A stretch of DNA of 5,718 nt from the NCBI GenBank assembly GCA_937885235.1, contig CAKZZK010000339.1, positions 1 to 5,718 on the forward strand, read 5' to 3'. A model generated the notes under the pieces. That model was not told where the DNA came from. It searched no databases and saw only the letters and a program-made list of their open reading frames with translations. Made by a program: the position numbers and the translations under genes. This stretch comes from an uncultured Treponema sp. GTDB lineage: Bacteria > Spirochaetota > Spirochaetia > Treponematales > Treponemataceae. Shown here piece by piece: positions 5,060-5,718 of this stretch (position 1 is the stretch's first letter; the number at the start of each line of letters is the position of its first letter).

Positions 5060-5641
5060 CTAATAGATTTCCTGCCCGATGTCGTCCGTGCCGTCGTCCG
5101 TATCATCGAACGGCAGACTTTCGGCGGCTTCCTTTTCCGCCGCTTCAAGTTCCTTGTGCAGACGGGTGATTGTGTCGTCGATTTCTTTCATTGCTTCATA
5201 CCAGCCTTTTGCAAAGTGTAAATCACGCCCTTTTTCACTGGTATAAAACAGCCAGTCTTTCCGCGTCTCAACTGCTTTCTGCCATTTGTCCTTGAAATTT
5301 TCATAAGCAGTCGATCCGGTCATTTCGTCAATATCAGATACCGTTTCGCGCAATTCCTGCAATTTAATGGTGCAGCCATTTTCATCAAAAAATGACAGCT
5401 TGCGTTCCGTGGTGTCGTCATACTTGGCATCAAGCGTGTATCCACTTTCGCGGATTATCTGCTTGTACCTTCGCACACCCGCAAGATACCCTTGCAGTCG
5501 TGCTACGTTGGTACCGCTTTCCTCGCATTGCAATGCGGCTTCTTTTTCGTATGCTGTATTGTTAAGTTGCTGCACCATAAAGACCAATATTTTTGGCGCC
5601 GGAATTTCTTTGGTCTCTTGCTTTTGGTCATTCTTTCGCAT
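5060..5641 (-). CDS. Uncharacterised phage early protein, helical, with acidic C-terminal tail (193 aa)
   Basis: I do not recognise this family. The ATG at 5641 is chosen over an in-frame upstream TTG at 5677 because GAGAGGTG sits 5 nt before it and the TTG has no ribosome binding site. The protein is charged and mostly helical by composition. Residues about 155-173 look like a short coiled coil (ITRLHKELEAAEKEAA). The last 18 residues are strongly acidic (LPFDDTDDGTDDIGQEIY), with seven Asp and one Glu. Two helical stretches resemble each other weakly (QGYLAGVRRYKQII and KGWYEAMKEIDDTI), which may be a duplicated helical unit. There is no signal peptide or membrane segment, so it is probably cytoplasmic. 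It is the first complete gene of the recombination operon, and its TAG stop lies 3 nt before the tRNA-like element. An accessory role in recombination or in binding a DNA-handling partner is inference from position only. Confidence 0.8.
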   Translation of the reverse strand: MRKNDQKQETKEIPAPKILVFMVQQLNNTAYEKEAALQCEESGTNVARLQGYLAGVRRYKQIIRESGYTLDAKYDDTTERKLSFFDENGCTIKLQELRETVSDIDEMTGSTAYENFKDKWQKAVETRKDWLFYTSEKGRDLHFAKGWYEAMKEIDDTITRLHKELEAAEKEAAESLPFDDTDDGTDDIGQEIY

Positions 5642-5646
5642 GTTCA

Positions 5647-5654
5647 CACCTCTC
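5647..5654 (-). promoter_or_regulatory. Ribosome binding site that fixes the start at 5641
   Basis: GAGAGGTG lies 5 nt before the ATG at 5641. It decides this start over the in-frame TTG at 5677, which has no comparable site. Confidence 0.75.
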
Positions 5655-5718
5655 AAATGCAGTTGAGCCAGTTTCAAAAGTCGCTACAAGGGATAAACCC
5701 ATTGGAAAACAGACGAAA

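Noticed and set aside
4945..5148. Minus-strand reading frame of up to 67 residues through the tRNA-like gap, ending in an ATGA overlap with the start at 4948
   Set aside because: Its upstream part is a shifted frame of the acidic-tail gene. The only start inside the gap (GTG at 5040) has AGGGG directly abutting it with no spacing. The peptide contains the GGFKS type string produced by translating T-arm sequence. The ATGA ending keeps it as a weak alternative to the RNA element.
4942..5221. Plus-strand frames over the same region, including one with an AGFEPA string
   Set aside because: GFEP is a well-known artefact of translating the antisense of a tRNA T arm. The frame has no ribosome binding site and opposes the operon.
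5581..5616. Inverted repeat AGACCAA/TTGGTCT with a 22-nt loop
   Set aside because: It lies inside the N-terminal coding part of a gene, is only 7 bp, and is within chance expectation.
5642..5718. Possible 3' end of an upstream gene on the minus strand
   Set aside because: Two frames enter from the edge (one closing at 5674, another at 5628), and neither peptide is recognisable. No clear promoter was seen either.

Overview
The window is a compact, almost entirely coding segment in which ten genes lie head to tail on the minus strand. They are transcribed from high to low coordinates, and there is no convincing gene on the plus strand. The gene set is that of the early recombination/replication region of a tailed phage or prophage: a PD-(D/E)XK nuclease, a single-stranded DNA-binding protein (SSB), a Rad52-like annealing protein, a NinB-like protein, an HNH-like zinc protein and a DUF6291-type replication protein. 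The purine-rich Shine-Dalgarno sequences (AGGGGG, GAGGTG, AGAGGTG), the protein styles and the moderate GC content point to a Bacillota (Firmicutes, Clostridia or Negativicutes-like) host. The species cannot be fixed from the sequence alone.

Layout in order of transcription. 5641-5060 is an unrecognised 193-residue helical protein with a very acidic tail. 5059-4949 is the only sizeable intergenic gap. It holds a compact tRNA-like element with a 7-bp acceptor stem and a consensus T arm, but one small hairpin in place of the D and anticodon arms. 4948-4733 is an unknown 71-residue protein. 4746-3883 is a PD-(D/E)XK nuclease with Cas4/AddB-like cysteines. 3886-3467 is the SSB. 3456-2686 is a Rad52/Sak-type annealing protein. 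2674-2252 is a NinB-like protein. 2244-1585 carries a DUF6273-like C-terminal domain. 1537-932 is a tandem helix-turn-helix protein. 935-636 is an HNH-like zinc protein. 639-55 is the DUF6291 replication protein. A strong hairpin followed by a T-tract (47-5) closes the unit.

The genes are linked by ATGA overlaps (3886/3883, 935/932, 639/636), a 14-nt overlap (4746/4733) or gaps of 7-11 nt, so most of the block is probably translationally coupled on one mRNA. As inference, the nuclease resects ends or processes branches, SSB coats the single strands, the annealase pairs them and the NinB-like protein assists loading. The last genes (HTH, HNH-like, DUF6291) form a replication-initiation or regulatory tail. 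The promoter is probably beyond 5718.

The two most unusual signals are the tRNA-like element between the first two genes and the DUF6273-like (possibly C-type-lectin-like) protein embedded in a DNA-recombination operon. Bases 5642-5718 hold no gene I can support; they may be the 3' end of an upstream gene.
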